Assembly (NCBI GenBank): GCA_018814635.1
Contig: JAHIYV010000074.1
Span: forward strand, 1-5,981
Origin: Patescibacteria group bacterium
GTDB taxonomy: Bacteria; Patescibacteriota; Minisyncoccia; Phycocordibacterales; JAGLOS01
Direction: 5' to 3'
Length of the DNA: 5,981 bases
In this document: positions 5,680 through 5,981 of the stretch, in pieces
Layout of the letters: every line of letters begins with the position of its first letter
How positions within the stretch are numbered: position 1 is the first letter of the stretch
Program-made: the position numbers and the translations under genes
Notes under the pieces: model-generated
What the model was told of the DNA's origin: nothing
Databases searched by the model: none
The model's input: only the letters and a program-made list of their open reading frames with translations

Positions 5680-5856
5680 ATGAAAATTAAAGATAAAAAG
5701 ATTTTGACTTTTAATGTGGTTTTTGAAAAAGAAAAAGCTGGAGGATATTGTGTTTCTGTTCCTTCTCTACCGGGTTGCTACTCTCAAGGCGATACATTTG
5801 AAGAAACTACAAAAAATATTCAAGAAGCAATTGAATTGTATTTAGAGCCTGTTTAA
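5680..5856 (+). CDS. HicB-like (UPF0150) small protein, possible orphan antitoxin
   Basis: A 58-residue protein with the short HicB-family fold: strand FNVVFEKEKAGGYCVSVPSL (11-30), the diagnostic LPGCYSQGDTFEET (30-43), then a helix KNIQEAIELYLE (45-56). The family is the antitoxin half of type II HicAB toxin-antitoxin pairs, which neutralises the HicA mRNA interferase. This copy lacks the C-terminal DNA-binding domain of longer HicB proteins, as is common for stand-alone UPF0150 proteins. No HicA (small basic dsRBD-like ORF) is found on either side within the window; 5857-5981 holds a palindrome instead. It could be an orphan, act on a HicA elsewhere, or have lost its partner. The start at ATG 5680 fits the promoter just upstream. 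Confidence 0.85.
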   Translation: MKIKDKKILTFNVVFEKEKAGGYCVSVPSLPGCYSQGDTFEETTKNIQEAIELYLEPV

Positions 5857-5885
5857 GAACTTGCTTTCGAAGCGAAATTTCCACC

Positions 5886-5981
5886 CAGCACCTTTTTTTA
5901 CGAAAAAATTTTCTTACATTACAGTAGTAAATTACTGTTTTGTAAGTATTAAAAATAATTGTTTTGTAAAAGAAGGTGCTG
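5886..5981. repeat. 96-nt imperfect palindromic element at the window end
   Basis: The outer arms, 5886-5910 (beginning CAGCACC) and 5957-5981 (ending GGTGCTG), are inverted copies matching at 22 of 25 positions. Inside them a second inverted repeat pairs CTTACA-TT-ACAGTA (5913-5926) with TACTGT-TT-TGTAAG (5933-5946), leaving a 6-base loop. A 10-base direct repeat TGTTTTGTAA occurs at 5936-5945 and 5960-5969. No ORF lies within. It resembles a MITE or other palindromic repeat more than a terminator, since no T-run follows a GC-rich stem. The right end coincides with the window edge, so a flanking target duplication cannot be tested. Confidence 0.6.

Noticed and set aside
5863..5873. GCTTTCGAAGC hairpin as terminator for the hicB-like gene
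   Set aside because: The stem is only four base pairs and no T-run follows.
1..5981. CRISPR array or rRNA genes
   Set aside because: No regularly spaced direct repeats with unique spacers and no rRNA-like sequence are seen.

Overview
The window is AT-rich, about two-thirds A+T by eye. It looks like accessory and housekeeping sequence from a small-genome bacterium, most likely of the Candidate Phyla Radiation (Patescibacteria/Parcubacteria-like). The grounds are the gene mix (BRO-N fragment, DKNYY-repeat membrane protein, stand-alone HicB), a tRNA without an encoded CCA, near-absence of Shine-Dalgarno sequences, and very short leaders. This assignment is inference; no marker gene settles it. 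The genes read through in the standard genetic code, and every gene lies on the + strand.

Layout. (1) Bases 64-689 are gene debris: a truncated BRO-N protein runs directly into the C-terminal part of a calcineurin-like metallophosphoesterase that also carries an in-frame stop. (2) Bases 694-1773 hold a ParA-type ATPase of unusual length with its own promoter and a small inverted repeat at the predicted transcript start. No ParB follows. (3) Bases 1842-2480 hold a strong promoter with phased A/T tracts and a gene that starts at the predicted transcript start (leaderless). It encodes a one-pass membrane protein with 29-residue DKNxV repeats. (4) Bases 2530-5310 hold a near-consensus promoter, with a palindrome between its -35 and -10 boxes, and a 900-residue Hsp100 ATPase. 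That protein combines a full ClpB-length middle domain with a ClpC-like IGF loop in the second ATPase domain. (5) A promoter that overlaps the last codons of the ATPase gene drives a tRNA-Tyr (GTA) at 5382-5465. (6) Bases 5466-5981 hold a 10-bp hairpin, a bare signal-peptide ORF that stops just after the cleavage site, a 58-residue HicB-like protein under a strong extended -10 promoter, and a 96-nt imperfect palindrome that ends exactly at the window edge.

The genes do not form one operon: at least five independent sigma-70-type promoters can be read, one before almost every intact gene. The best candidates for something not routinely described are the ClpB/ClpC hybrid architecture, the terminal palindromic element, and the consistent leaderless or near-leaderless promoter layout. 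I see no complete new multi-gene defence system here.
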